From Brachypodius melanocephalos (lineage: Eukaryota > Chordata > Aves > Passeriformes > Pycnonotidae): DNA of 64,000 bases. Under the pieces are notes generated by a model. It saw only the letters and a program-made list of their open reading frames with translations. It was not told the DNA's origin and made no database searches. The stretch spans positions 19,296,777-19,360,776 of the forward strand of contig VZSR01003807.1 in NCBI GenBank assembly GCA_013398615.1. Reading direction: 5' to 3'. The first letter of the stretch is position 1. Each line of letters starts with the position of its first letter. A program made the position numbers and the translations under genes. Below, piece by piece: positions 22,964 through 36,479 of the stretch.

Positions 22964-25900
22964 GATATTCAATTCCTCTGATCAGACAGAAGACAAAAAC
23001 AACCCCTCACCAAATACCCCTTATTCTTGTTTTGCTATCAGAATGAAACCTATTACCGTAAAAGAATCTGCTATCAAACCCAAAAAGAGGAATTTGGGTA
23101 ATTCAAGTAAATACCAACACTTAAGCATATCAGTTCCCTTTGGAATGCTGAAAGAGTATGTTGTTATAAACTACATTTACAGGCATGAATATTCCTTTAA
23201 AATTTGGAAAATTTGTCACAGATCTACATAGAGACCTGTAACACATCTCTTTTCAATATGCATTGTGGTCAATAAATGACAGATACTCAAGAAAAAAGGA
23301 AAATAATTGAATCAATTTGGCTTCAAACAGAAAGAATGCTCTGTATTGTATGGTTTTTGCATAGTGTGAACTTGCATATTGCAAGTTCATTATTTTTTGA
23401 GTATTATGATTCAGTTGATTAATCAGTTTTACTTTTCTTTCAAGAAATGGTAGAAATTGCAACATCAGTTTTTGCTCAGTGAGAGAAGATGTGCCAGGAT
23501 AGAAAAGTGGACTGTCTAACTACACAAAAGAAACTTTCATTCCAACTTGGCCCTGACAGATGCACCAGTAAATGGCCTGTCTCTTATTTTCACAATAATG
23601 GGAGGCTGCGATACTACTTATACTCAACTTTCCACATTTTTTTTTCCTCTTTGCAGCCTAACTTATAAGCACATTTCATATTTTTTAACCGTTCTTTTTT
23701 TCTGTAGTATTAAATATCAGAAACTCAAGTTCAGTATGAACTATCAGCTTAAAAATATTACTTAAGTTTCCTTTTTCTTAGGCAAAAATTAGCAGTGAAT
23801 ATTGCTATAATGTAATTATGAAATTATGAACTTGCAAAATTAGTTGAAGTTTTGAATAAGTTATTGTAAAGACAATTTTCATTGTGCATATTAAAATAAT
23901 TTAAAACTATGTAAATTAAATTCTATGTTTTCAATAGTTTCATATGATATTGAGCACATATGTCAAATGTTTACCTTGTCTTTTCCTTTCATATATCTTT
24001 CAATGTCAATTAGGAAAACAGGAAACGTTAATTTTACATTAGTGAGGCAATATACCATTGTGTAAACAGAATATTTAAGATGTATTCATTTATTTGGCAG
24101 TCATTTGTTAAAGGTCTTTTTCTCTCAGATCAGATACTCAAGTTTAGTTGTACTAAGACAAAAGACAAATAACCAAATTTTAAAAAAAGACAAATTCCCA
24201 AAAACAAAAAAATGAAGCAGACACAAATCTTTGTCCAAACCTCTAATCTGTTTTATCTCTTTTTGTAAACCATGTCTTTCAAAGTTATTCTAAATAGAAA
24301 TTTTGGAGCAGCTGAAATCTTATGTGCCAAAATTCTGGAAGAAAATCAATATTCTATCTCTTCCTGGTAGACACAAGTAACCTTCTAGGCTGCTACAAAG
24401 TCCTTTCAAAGCACTTGAAAAAGAAAACTTACAAGTAGAAGTTATCAGAATCATTTCACTGAGGCAAATCATACAAATGGTATCCAAAAAAAATGGCATC
24501 CAAAACCATAGCTTGAGCAGAAGTTTTCCTGAAGCTGCTGCAGCCAGAAGGTGGGGGTGGGAGGGGAAGTCAAGAAAATATAAACCAAAACCAATAGGGA
24601 GAACAAAGTATGAGTACTCCAAGAGTGTTGAGCAGGGACTGAATAAAATGAGATTAACAGCCTCCACGGCAGACCTGATCTGAAGGTTACTGTTGACTTC
24701 AGTGGAAAGATCTTATAATAACAACCTACAGATCCTGTTGGCTGTCTCTACTACTAATCACTACAAAAAACTAACTGTGCACTATAAGATGGAAAAGCAG
24801 GATGAGAAGGATCCTAAACTGATGGGACAATTGGATTTCCATCCAGAGAAAACTCATCTCATTATTTCTTAATGAAGCTGTGCCACTCAGCTAGACAGCC
24901 TGACCCAAAGTACGGTAAAAATCTGGGAAGCAGAGCATCTTGGATGCAAGGATTACATCTGATAAGATCTCTACTCACTTAAGTTTTCTTTTGCCTTCTA
25001 GGTAAAAGACGGTCACATGTACTCCAGTCACAGTTTTGTGAAATTTGTTTTCATTGTCTTTGCTTTGGAAAAAAAAGTTAAATGACCAAATAAAATGTTT
25101 TCATCTTGAATCACATGAAACAATTTATGTCAATTAAAATAAAAATTGCCCTTTCATTAGTTTGGGAAAAAAAAGTCTGAATTACTTAAAATTATTGTTA
25201 TACTTCCTCTTCAGACATCAAGCTGAAAAAAGCTGTCCACAGATCCCTGTTTTGGATTCTGAGTCAGACTGCATTCATTAGTCTCTGCCTAATGTCTTTG
25301 TCTAAACTGCAATGCTGGAAGTAGAATCCACTTAAATTTCTAAACAGTTTCATCCATTAATAATAGATGGTTACCTATTTTTTCATATGGCACCTAGTTT
25401 TTGTTTTTGCAGTGAAAATATAGCAACACAATACTGGTACAAGACAACAAATGCCATAATCACAAGTACTGTACTGAAGTGTACAGAAATGCAAGTCAAA
25501 TATATGGAAATTTGGCATACTCATGAGAAATGCCTAGGGTGATTACAGCTGAGGGCATGGACAAAGATATTACTGGCTTTGCTTTTCACAGTTGATGCCT
25601 GTTCTACATCTTATGCATTTGAAAATATACCTATCACTGTTACTCAAGGCAAAATAAGAGCTCAGACTTTAGAAAATTATTTTGAAATAAAGACAAGATA
25701 CTGAATATATGTTAGGAGCTGAGAGGATCAACCTAAAAATAAGAACTCTAAAGTACAAACTATAATGTTTGTAATTCACAAACTCTTAAGCAGTTTTGAG
25801 TTTTTTTTAGAAACTGCAGCATCTGTATCATTAATAAATAAGAAAAAAAGACATCAACTAAAAAATTTTAGTCTGCAACTGAATACATTTCAATTTTGAG

Positions 25901-28509
25901 TACTTCAAAAATTTCAACCCTTTGTCCTCTTAGCATTGACATTCTCAGTCTAAATCTACCTATGAGAAGAACACACTTTAGAGTCCATTTCTAAGTCTCT
26001 TTTTCTTCCCTTCCTTCTCTGTGAACCACTGAGACTGCACCAAAAAGGACAGGCACTAGGGTACGAAGAGAAGAAAACTAGCACGCAAATACTGGGAAAT
26101 ACTAGAGTTCAATGTTCATGGTATCACTGGCCTGAGGCAAGCTCAGCAAAGTACTGGGACACTGGGGGAGGTTCCAAGGGACCTGAGCCATGCATTTAAA
26201 AACGGACAGTACAAGCATTCAAGTGCTATGGCAACAAGTTAAAAAAAAATACTGTCAAGACACTTGTTTCTGTTTATTTTTCTTCTTTACATGGTAAGTG
26301 CACACTTTGAACTTCCACTTGACTGGAGAAAATGAAGACTAATGAACATGCTTATAAAAGGCTTGTCGTTACTACCACAGAGTATTTTTTTTCTTTTTAC
26401 ATTACAGTTACATTGCTAAAATAACAAGAAACCTACAAGATTAAGCATTTAAAGGAGGAGAACTGAAGCATCACCTTCACTGCAGTATCATTCTCACCAC
26501 TATAATAACAGTGATAGAAAGACTTATTGCAGAATATGAAGGAGATAGGTTATTTAATTCCACCATAACTCTCCTCCCTGTCAGTCCTTGGCCTGAGCCT
26601 TAGCCATAGAGGAGATAAAAAGAATTTTCTTGTTAAAGGACACCAGGACTGAGAGAACCTTCGATTCTATTGTTCACACAGACAGCTCTTGCCAAAGTCT
26701 TTCAGTCTCCAATTTTCACCTCTGAACATGGAAGTACCATGCAGTTTGCAATAGAACATAGCAGATGTGCTACTATATTACCTCCTTAATAATAAACCAA
26801 TAGTCATTACCAATATTATAAACTGTCTGGTCACACTGATTGCTTCACAAGTGCTCCTTGCTGAAAAGAATCGAGGAACAGCAAGGGCTGTGTTTGATAT
26901 GAGGAATCTAGATAAACATTTTGGAAATTCAGCCCACTTGGTATACTGCAATTAGGTGTCATTCTCATTTCTACAATCAGATTACTTCCCTTCAAATACA
27001 GGGCTAATATCCTTCAACTTTTCTATATTTAAATGTCAAGGCAGAGCATTCTCAGCAATATATGAAAATAACATATGAAAGGCATCTCATACAGGACAAT
27101 CAGAAACTGTTTCTTTTACTCACTACAAGGAAATATTTACTGAATCCTGAGATTTCATCTGTTCGTTGTCACTGTGTAACCTACACTCTAATCAACCGCA
27201 GAAATTTCCTTTGAGGCAACAGATTTCCTGACAACAGATTCTGTCCACAAAGAGGGAACATCTTCTTTTCCTTGAAAGTTTACATACTTATCACATGACC
27301 AGAAATAGTTATAATTTTTTAAACCAACTTTGACAGAACACCTCTGTATGACGACAGACAAGGGAGACAATTGGGTATTTCAACTAAGATTTTAAAAGGA
27401 GGGAATTAAATTCACCACCTTACTCTCCATTTTTAAACTTTCAGAAAGCCTCATTTTAGAGAAACTCAATGTTTCCCAGAATACTGGGGTGGGGGGGAAA
27501 GGAGGGTAGAGATCTTTTTGCCTTCCTAAAAGGAAGTGCTTTCCTATTAGATTCATTAGGCTTTTCTTCCACTGTCTTCATTGCATGTGACTCTCAACAT
27601 CTGCTTGCACAAAGTTTTCTTCAGTATTACTTGATACTGAAGAAAAACAATATTTTTTACCCCAAATATTTATTTTCTCTTAGCCTATACAAAACACTCT
27701 AAATCCATGAATGCTATTTCCAAGTCTAACCTCCAATTTTACTTCCCACAAAACTATGTGTCCTTTTTGTATGAAAAGATACACATTTTCCTAACATGTT
27801 ATAGTGATCATCTGTTGCACATGAAGTTTTCAGAGGGTCCAACCTTGAAACAACTGTAAGTAACAGGGAAGATTCCAATGTAAAATACAAATGCTACATG
27901 TGCTAATTCAAACAAGCATTTGCTAAGAGAAATCTTTCAGCATCTCACAGAAAATAAAATTACAACATTGAAGGCTAATGGTCAGAGCCTTACAGTCACC
28001 TAGTCATCAGGGTAAAGAGGCTGTTTAAAAAGATTGCAGTCTAGGAGAAGAAATATTTCAATAAAAAAGGTGCAAACTGGATGTAAGTATTAGAGGCTCC
28101 TGTGTGAAAGAAATGAAGCAAAAATCACTATGGTAACCCACTAACTTTTAGTTCTTGAACTAATGATCATCTGAGGAAATAAAGAAACAAAAAAATGACA
28201 TTCTTCTACAATGTTTAAGTAAAGATGAAAACAAAATAAGCATTTTTATTTACCTGAAAATACCAGACTCACATCACCAGCTATTAATCCTTACATAAAT
28301 GGGTCCTTCTTACTCAGTGTAAAAAAAAATTAATTACTGTTAAAGGAAGAAACATCAGTTCAGTAGAAAGTAATGAATAGCTTTTTAAGTGAACTAATCT
28401 CCATATTTTTCTGGCATGGGGATACTGAGACAGAGGAACATTTGTTTTTGTTTTGAAATACTGTTTTGGGAAGCTTTAGGTTTTACATTTATGTGGGGAC
28501 TGAAGCATT

Positions 28510-28915
28510 TCTTTTACAAAGATAAGCTGAAGGAGATGGGCCTGTTCAGCCTCAAGAAGAGATGACACAGAGGGGTCCTCATTGATGTATGTAAGTACCT
28601 GAAGGGAGAGTGGCAAGAGGATGAACTAGGCTCTTATCAGTGCTGCCGAGCATTAGGACAAGAGGCAACATGCAGAAACGGATGCACGTATAATACCCAA
28701 ACATGAGGCAGAATTTCCTTACTGTGCAGTGACTGTGCACTGGAACAAAGTGCCCAGAGAGGCTGCAGAGTCTACCTTATTGGAGATATTCAAAAACTCT
28801 CTGGACACAATCCTGTGCCGTGTGCTCTAGGATGAGCCTGCTTAAGCAAAGAGTTTGGACCAGATGACCCACTGTGGTCCATTCCATTCTTACCCATTCC
28901 ATGATGCTCTGAAAC
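28510..28915 (+). mobile_element. CR1 LINE 3' fragment, about 400 bp
   Basis: This is a plus-strand CR1 copy with the blocks AGGAGATGGGCCTGTTCAGC, GAGGGGTCCTCATTGATG, TACCTGAAGGGAGAGTGGCA, CAGAGAGGCTGCAGAGTC and TTTGGACCAGATGACCCA. It ends near CCATTCCATGATGCTCTG. It is non-coding, 5'-truncated and moderately diverged. It ends about 190 bp before the left arm of the large inverted repeat but does not overlap it. Confidence 0.9.
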
Positions 28916-29107
28916 AGTTTCCTGAAGTCTACCTTAGCCAGTATGATATAGACACTGTTTTTCTAACTATCACTGATAGCTTAGTATGGAAACTAGAATG
29001 CTAGGAATCTTTCTGCATGCAAGTCTTCACTTTTAGAGAGTTTCTTACTTTTGTTTATTTGAAAGTTGTCATTATGCAACTTTCTATTAACTCATTCTAT
29101 AAAGAAT

Positions 29108-29378
29108 GCCTAGATATTAACCTTTACAGTGATTGAAAGAGTATCATTCCACGTGAACTAATTATCTTCCATTTTTCACAATACTCTTCATAAGTAAAAC
29201 ACTCGTTTCAGCTGTCTGAGTAGCTGAAGGCTCCATTACGAAGTATGTAGCATTTACAAAGAATTAACCCAGGTGTCAAACACATAACATGAAGAATAAC
29301 ATTTCTACCAATATCATACTTACTTGCAGTTGTGCTCCTGGTGGTATTTGGCTCCTGGTCTTTCAGTGGAACTACATC
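29108..29378 (+). repeat. Left arm of a long inverted repeat
   Basis: This 271-bp segment is the reverse complement of 29961-30250. It starts GCCTAGATATTAACC and ends GGAACTACATC. Aligning by eye gives 12 mismatches and one gap, where this arm lacks 19 bp after AACCCAGGT, so identity is about 95.6 percent outside the gap. It has no similarity to CR1 or to the LTR pieces in the window and no long open frame of interest. Confidence 0.97.
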
Positions 29379-29960
29379 TTTTTGCAAGTAATCCCTCGCC
29401 TGTAGATTGCTTGTTCCCATTTGACTTAAACTATTGCAAGCTACACAGATCTGAAGATAAATCACAATGGGTTTTCATTTATTTGTTGTTGTTTGGTTGG
29501 TTTTGTTGTTCTAGCTGTTTGTTTTTGGTTCTGTCATTGGCCAAGATAATATTATTGGTGCAAATAGGAATAGTATTAAATGACAAAAAGGTATTTGGCT
29601 TAGAATGAACATTTCTGGAAACATGCTAATGAATCAAGTCATTGACTAAAATGTTCATTGAAAGTATACACGAGGAGAACGTATTTTGATTTTTCTAAAA
29701 TGACAACTTAGACAACTTTCAACTTCAGACAGCATAGTAAACGTACATTTGACATTGGCACTGGCTTACCAGCCATGTTCCTTGTGTACTTCATCAGGTT
29801 TTCTGGGTGTACACCAGAACGGTGTGCCTAAGCAACTCATGGGGTTTGAAGCAAAGGCACTTTATGTACATTTCCTAACTCTTTCATCCTTACAAAATGA
29901 CTGCAATATCTGATTCACAGAACAAAATTACTGTCCTGGAACAAAGATAAATTATACGCA
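29379..29960. other. Spacer of the inverted repeat
   Basis: These 582 bp lie between the arms and include a T/G-rich stretch at about 29480-29530 with repeated TTGTTG and TTGG. I see no gene, no transposase remnant and no known repeat in the spacer. Confidence 0.85.
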
Positions 29961-30250
29961 GATGTAGTTCCACTGAAAGACCAGGAGCCAAATACCACCA
30001 GCAATGCAACTGCAAGTAAATATCATATTGGTAGAAATGTTATTCTTCATGTTATGTGTTTGACAAAATATGAAAATGAATTAACCTGGGTTAATTCTTT
30101 GTAAATGCTACATACTTCATAATGCAGCCTTCAGCTACTCAGACAGCTGAAACGAGTGTTTTACTTATGAAGAGTATTGCGAAAAATGGAAGATAATTAG
30201 TTAATGTGGAATGATACTCTTTCAATCACTATAAAGGTTAATATCTAGGC
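29961..30250 (-). repeat. Right arm of a long inverted repeat
   Basis: This 290-bp segment is the reverse complement of 29108-29378 plus a 19-bp extra piece. The extra piece completes a small palindrome, GAATTAACC-TG-GGTTAATTC at 30078-30097. The outer end, ATCTAGGC at 30250, mirrors the outer end of the left arm. There is no obvious target-site duplication outside the arms (left flank ends AAAGAAT, right flank starts TTTTCAT). Confidence 0.97.
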
Positions 30251-32091
30251 TTTTCATTTCAAGCTGTTCTCTCTCTATTACAGCCACATCTCAGATTAAT
30301 AACTACCTATAGGAGGTAAGCTTAACTTAGGGTTCATCCCATGCCTTTCATAGAATATGCCTGTATCTAACAATTCCCCTTTGCCAAGTGGAATGAAACA
30401 GATGCATTTCTCCCTTCAAAGTAATCTTTGTCTTTAAAGAAACCACATATCAGCTATTGGTAATTTACTAAGTTAAGGATAGAGCACATCAGGCCCAGCT
30501 AAAAATTGTTAATCGCACACTTAAGATTAGAATTGAGTTCCACTCAATTCAGTAGACTTTAAGCCAATGTTTAAGTCATGGATGTATACCAGCATGCTGA
30601 ACAAAGTTCTTTGTTTTTTAGCTCAGCCAGTGAAGAACACAAAGACTCTCTGGTTAAACCAAAAAGACAGAAGACTACTGGAATCAATATCTGCCTGTGA
30701 GAGAACTGGGCATTGTACCATTCCAAATAAATGGAACAACGTAAATGAAAATAATTACGGGAATAATTACTTCTGCATTATATTTTCAGTGCAGACATGT
30801 TCTCCCAAAGAAACAGCAAAAAATTTCTTTGCAAGTGATAAATTACTAGCTCATGTTCTGTTCACCCCTCAAAAAAGCACTTAGTTGGAACCAGTTTAAA
30901 AATACAGCACAAGTATATGCACTATTTCTTATAATATCAGTTCATCTGCTCCTGCAAGATTTTACAAGAACAACTATCCAAGCAAATGATACAAGCACAA
31001 CTACAAATACAAAATATTTGCAATTTTTCCTAGAACTGAAAATTATTTCCCATCTGATAACTCTTGATAATCTGAGACTCTCTTAGATTTAAGGTTATAT
31101 ATTTTTAAAGTGTATCAACAGGCTATTTTCACTGAAAGCTGAATTTTTCAAGTTTTGCAACTGGCATTGAAGATTTTCTGAAAACATAAACAAACGATAT
31201 ATATACAGATAGATAGATATGCAGAACTCAAAAATACCTGTATTAACAATTTTGCATGTGAACATCGCTTTGCATTTAGGGGAACAGATAAAAGTAATTT
31301 TGTACTTATTTATATGAAAATAAATCATTAAAAAGTGGAACAGAGAAAATAACAGAGGGATAAATATTGAGGCTAAAATTTCATTTGCAGAGCAAGAGTT
31401 GGAAAAAACCTGTGAAAAAAAAAACCAGTTGGAATGTGGTACTCATGGCTTTCCTCTCATCATTTTAAGTGACTGAAAATGCTGCATTTGCAACTACAGG
31501 TATTACATTTGCCTAGCTCTTTCAACCATAGATTCTCATTCTCAAGTCCACCACATCTTTTCCACACCCTCAGTTAGAACAAATGACTGGTCCATGACTC
31601 ATGTGCCTTGACTTAGGTTAAAACAGTAGAGGCCTCTGAAAGAAGAAGGAATAGGCATAACCAGGGGCAGAGGGTCAGCTCTTAAGTCATTAAATTAAAT
31701 TCTGACTAAAATCATTACCATTTGATATCCTGGCTTATACTGAGGGACTGAAAAGAAATGTGTTTTATGACTTCACCGAGTCCGTGATTTTTCCAAGTAT
31801 TCTCACCTTTGCTCACAAGTGACATGGGAACATATTTCAAGCACATAAAGTAGCCTGAAAGTACTAAGTGCCTACCTGACAGGCACTTACTTCTTGGTTT
31901 ACTTGGTAGAATATTCTTATTAGAGTGAACCTTGCGTGCATTTATAAAGGACCACGTAAGATGAGCTTTTAAAATTTGCAAATAGATTTTCTCCACATTT
32001 TTCAATTGTATCAAAACACTGTCTACTGTAGGCAGATTTGCCAAAGGGGATTTTTCTGCCACGTTATGTATGGAACACCATCTGATCTTAC

Positions 32092-32334
32092 CTCTCCATT
32101 TTCCAGAGGATGGATTTTGGAATAATAAGAAGTGCATATGACTTCATCATCTTTTATGTAGGATGGGGTTCCAGGCCGGGGGTGAATGTTGTAGCGTGTC
32201 AGGCACTCACTGTCTGTGATAGCGTAGTACTGCCATGGCTGATAGTCCACACCATCCAGGGAACGCTCTAATATCCAGTTCCCAGGACGAGGGGAGTTAG
32301 CTGCTTTCACAATAACATACGCAATCTGGAAGAT
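32092..32334 (-). CDS. LAMA2: LAMA2 exon 4: LN domain core
   Basis: This 243-bp, phase-0 exon has a TTTTTTCAG acceptor and a GAG|GTAAGA donor. It encodes 81 residues, about 133-213 of the chain. It starts IFQIAYVIVKAANSPRPGNW, continues with LERSLDG and PWQYYAITDSECLTRYNI, and ends at IHPLENGE. The PRPGNWILERS and PWQYYA motifs and the paired cysteines in SECL and EVICTS are hallmarks of LN domains in laminins and netrins. Because the exon is a multiple of three with phase-0 ends, skipping it would keep the frame but remove the domain core. It sits between the two largest complete introns of the window, 13.5 kb upstream and 21.5 kb downstream. The long intron 4 contains the inverted repeat described separately. 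Confidence 0.97.
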
Positions 32335-35300
32335 CTGAAAAAATACAAGAATTGTTAAAATACAACTAAACACAACAATTCAAAATTCATTCTAATTTCT
32401 TCTTAGCTACCAAAAAAAAAGAACAGCAAATATGCTAATGTTTGTCTGTTTCTGTCCTCTAGAAATGCAATATGGCCTTGGATTACACAGAAACTCTAGA
32501 ACTACAGAAACGAGTTCTCCATTAATATTTCTGAAAAAAACCCAACTAGTTGCATTAGGCCAATAGAGACTTTGAAAATAGAATTACAAAACACTCTAAG
32601 TTTCTTAGTAGGTAATCGCTAAGCTGCCATTTCAGCCAAATGTTTGCAAAATTTATTTTCAAGTATTTTCAATTTGTAGGAGTAGGATTGTTTCTTTATG
32701 TGTATTTATAGACATACACTTTCCACAGTGTTTAAGAGTTGCCTAACGGTTACAGCTCTATCTCTGTTAAAGAAAAACATAGTTTTAAGATATTGAAAGG
32801 TAATCACATGATGCTGAAATCATTCTATAAAACATTCTTGTTTCAATCACACGACTCAGCACTGTGACCATGAATAAGCTTTACAGGACAGAGACACATC
32901 ACTACAAACAGAATACAAGCATATAATCAATGCTCATTATAGTCCATTTTACCTGCCTATTCAATTGATTTATCAAGGTTTATTTCTGTGTACACACTTG
33001 CTGGAATGCAAACCACAAATGCATTCGCAATTGCAGAATGACACACATTAGTGACACAGGTCTGGTTTGGTTTTTAACCAAATAGCAGCTCTATGCTACA
33101 GAGGTAAAACTGAAGTCAAGGAAAAGAAGCAGCTATTTCTATTAGAAAATCAGAACATATATCAAGTTAATATTTTTAAGATGCAGTGCTGTGAGTCTGT
33201 ACATGAGGATGCCAGAGGGTATCATGGCAGTGTTGATTTAATACTTAAAGCTTTTTGTATTGGATAGTCACTGTAAGATTCAGACTTAGTCCATGTGAAA
33301 TCTCTTGTGAATGCTTCGATGATCATTCATAAAGCTACTGAAAGAATATCCAACAGTAAACCATGAAAGAAACAGTAAAGAACAGATCTGAATTGGGTTT
33401 TATTACCCACCAGTATTACTGTAAAACAGAAACTGTTAAGTGGCCGAGTACAGCAAGTATTCCTGAACACTTGATGATGGAAACAAAGAAAAGGTTTATC
33501 TCCAATTATTATTCCTGCCTTCTGTGCAGATGGTGAGAATGTGGTAAGATTCACAATCACTTCAGTCAGGAAAATAAGCCATTAGCAGCCGAAGTTTTTC
33601 AGCAGTATAAGAAGTGAGTGAGGCTGTATTTATTTCAATCTGAAGAACATGTTTGTAACTGTACCTTCCTGGAGGATTATCTCAATATTTTTTTTCAACA
33701 GCATTAAATAAACACTCCAGAGAATGAAAAAAACGTATGTTTCATTCCATTGTTCCAACAGGAATCATACAATAATTTGTCCCATTTCAGAAACCCCCTT
33801 TCCTTTCTCAAACTCATTTACAGCTATATTCCACTGTGGCCACAAACAATTATAGTTTTAACTATCCTGGATCAGTGTCCTCATTAATACTCTTTACAAT
33901 AAACAGAGACAAGCAAAATGTTAACAAATCTCTCCTAACTGCTCGCCCTCCAGTTAAGCTCTTTGAAATGGAAGAAATACAGAATAGGGGTTTCATTCCA
34001 GAGTACTTTTAAAAACTTTTTTTTTTCCATTTTACATAAGCAATTTACTTCAAGTTCTCAGAATAACACTGCTCCTTATATGTTGAATGGATAACATCTG
34101 AGGTTAAACACATTGCTAGAACTTCTACCATGGAAGATCTGTGGTTTAGGACACATCTCACAATAAATTCATAACCACAGGTGTGTGTATATATAGTTTC
34201 CTTTTTGGAAGTCCTAAAATTTGCAAAATCTCATGAAAGATTAATTGTTAAATACAGCCAAAAAACCATTTAGCTCTGCAAACATCTTGGATGCATTGGC
34301 TGTGTGGGGCCAAGAGGTGTAATCAACAGGAAGTCTTTTTCTGTTTGCTTGCTTTGAAGTACTAGGCTGTGCAGGAGACTAAAACCTTCTACAGGGACTT
34401 TTCAAATTGAAGCCCTCTTCCAGTAACATTTCTTGCATATTTTGCTGAGGATGTGTTTGAAATCTTGTTTCTTGCCTTCAGATAGTGCATTGCTTGACTG
34501 CAATTTAATATATACCTTTGACTTTCATTATTTTTAGCATGCTCTGTAAATGAAACTGCAAAACAAACAAACCAAAAAATGCAGTGGAGAGCAAACAGCA
34601 TATTTCACATCACAGTGGAATGGATGTAATTTCTCTTAATCTTAATCTGACAAGAAAAAAAGGTTCTTAATGTAAGTAAAAAAATACACGTGAAGACCTG
34701 GTTTTAACTACTATTCAGTTACAGTTTTCAATCTGATCCAGACTACTTGTCCCAGCCTCTAAGAGGTCCTTCTGTAACAGCACTGAGGTATCTGCAACCC
34801 ACTAATTACTTCCTGGACAGAGAAACAGAGCTGGAACTACCAGTATTTTAAAATATTGGTAGACTGTTAATGCTAACTGCAGACACAGGATGATGCATCA
34901 AAAGCCTCATGAATCAAAAACATGGCCTGGTTGATATTATTCCTGATCCTTCTAAAGCTAACCTGAAGACAGTACAGGATGTTAATCCATGCTTCTTAAA
35001 ATAGCTTTCCTTTGGGGGACAGCTAGAACTTTAGCATGACGTGAGAAGATGGTCGCACCAGCTCAGTCAGCTACACCAGGTATTACCAGCTCACCACAGT
35101 GCTGTGAAGCAGAGAGCAATCATGGTGTATGCCATGTTTTATGGTGCTTTCTCAGCAAGCTAGCAGCCACAACGAACAGACTAAAATTAATGGCAGCTAT
35201 ATGGTTATTCTTAAAGCAAAGCAATGTAATGGAAGCAATGCTGACTTTCCAGTCAGCTGGAAAGGTGTCCTTCTCCAGGTGAAAGAATTAACTCTTCTTT

Positions 35301-36479
35301 TATTGTGGAGATTTTTTAGCAAATACAAAACCAGCAAGCACTTAGTGGCATGAGATAACTAATAAAGTCTAATGTATCATTGAATTTTGTTGCATTTGTT
35401 TCCACAATCAAAAAAAGTGACATGGTTCAGTATTCTGAAGCCAACCTTCCCAGTACCATCATGACACTGAGCTTCTACTCCCATGGGCTAATCGATGGAG
35501 CATGCCTGGTCCACTTTTCAGATAGCATCAATAAACTGACACATGCCAATTGACAGAGTAACTGCATGATCTGAGAGCACATCTGATTTGTACAAGTCCA
35601 ATAGAATGCAACATAGAGAACCAAGCTTGCTTATACAAACAGAAAAATGGAGCAATACCAAGCTGCCTGGTAGCATGCAAAAGATCATTAACACAGCTGC
35701 CAAAGCACAGCTGGTGCTTTTTTCTACTTGTTCTGCTCATGTGACCATAGCAGTATAATTATGGGAGTGGGAGGGAAACAGTCTAAATAGTCCTTTAAAC
35801 CTTCCCCAAATTATAGGCAACATAATCCTCAAGATGAGAAACAAAATGAGTCTTGGGTCTCATTTTCACTGGTAATTGTCTCAGCAGTGAGAACTATAAA
35901 GCACATATTGTAGCAACACTTCTACAAGTTATAGCACTGTACCTTCTTGTGAATGCCTCATAAGACATAGAAAAGTGCATGCTACTATACAGGGTAATTT
36001 GCTACACTAATATTATTCAGATAGAGCTGAAGTGAATCATTAATCTACATAGGGTTAACTACTGAAGCAGGAAATCTCATTGTGTCCAACTCCCACTTGC
36101 GCTTCTATTTAAAAAATAAATCCTTCGGTTAGAAAGCATTCATGTAAATCAGAATATCAGTAGAGAAAAAAACGGTACCACACAATTCTACAGAAGTATT
36201 TCCATTTCATTTTCTCAACAGAAAAAATTATTAGCTCTAATGGAGGCTTCTATCAACAAGCAGGTATAAACTCTGTATCCACTTCTTTACTATAGTTATA
36301 TTATGCTGCTAATTATTATTGCAGTTCAGTGTCCAAGCAAACACAGTATTCTTGCATTGAGACAAGTGCAGAACCTAGGCAAGGGCTTGCTTCCTTACAG
36401 GAATAAGGCTGGTATAAATACTGTCACATTATATGACCTTTACCCTGACACAGATTTAATTAAGTAGTTATTTAAAAGT

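Larger units (their letters stand above)
10594..32091 (-). other. LAMA2 intron 4 (21.5 kb)
   Basis: This is the longest complete intron in the window. It carries CR1 copies (12001-12297, 16860-17122, 28510-28915), an L3-like CR1 fossil (15690-16480), A/C-rich tracts (14459-14558, 22801-22963), an AT-dinucleotide stretch (21130-21240), an LTR-like piece (21261-21600) and a long inverted repeat (29108-30250). The other stretches, including 10594-12000, 12298-14458, 17130-21130, 22970-28500 and 30251-32091, show nothing I can name. Confidence 0.93.

Noticed and set aside
24320..24683. 115-codon minus and 68-codon plus frames
   Set aside because: They are mutually antisense with no motif, in a plain intronic region.
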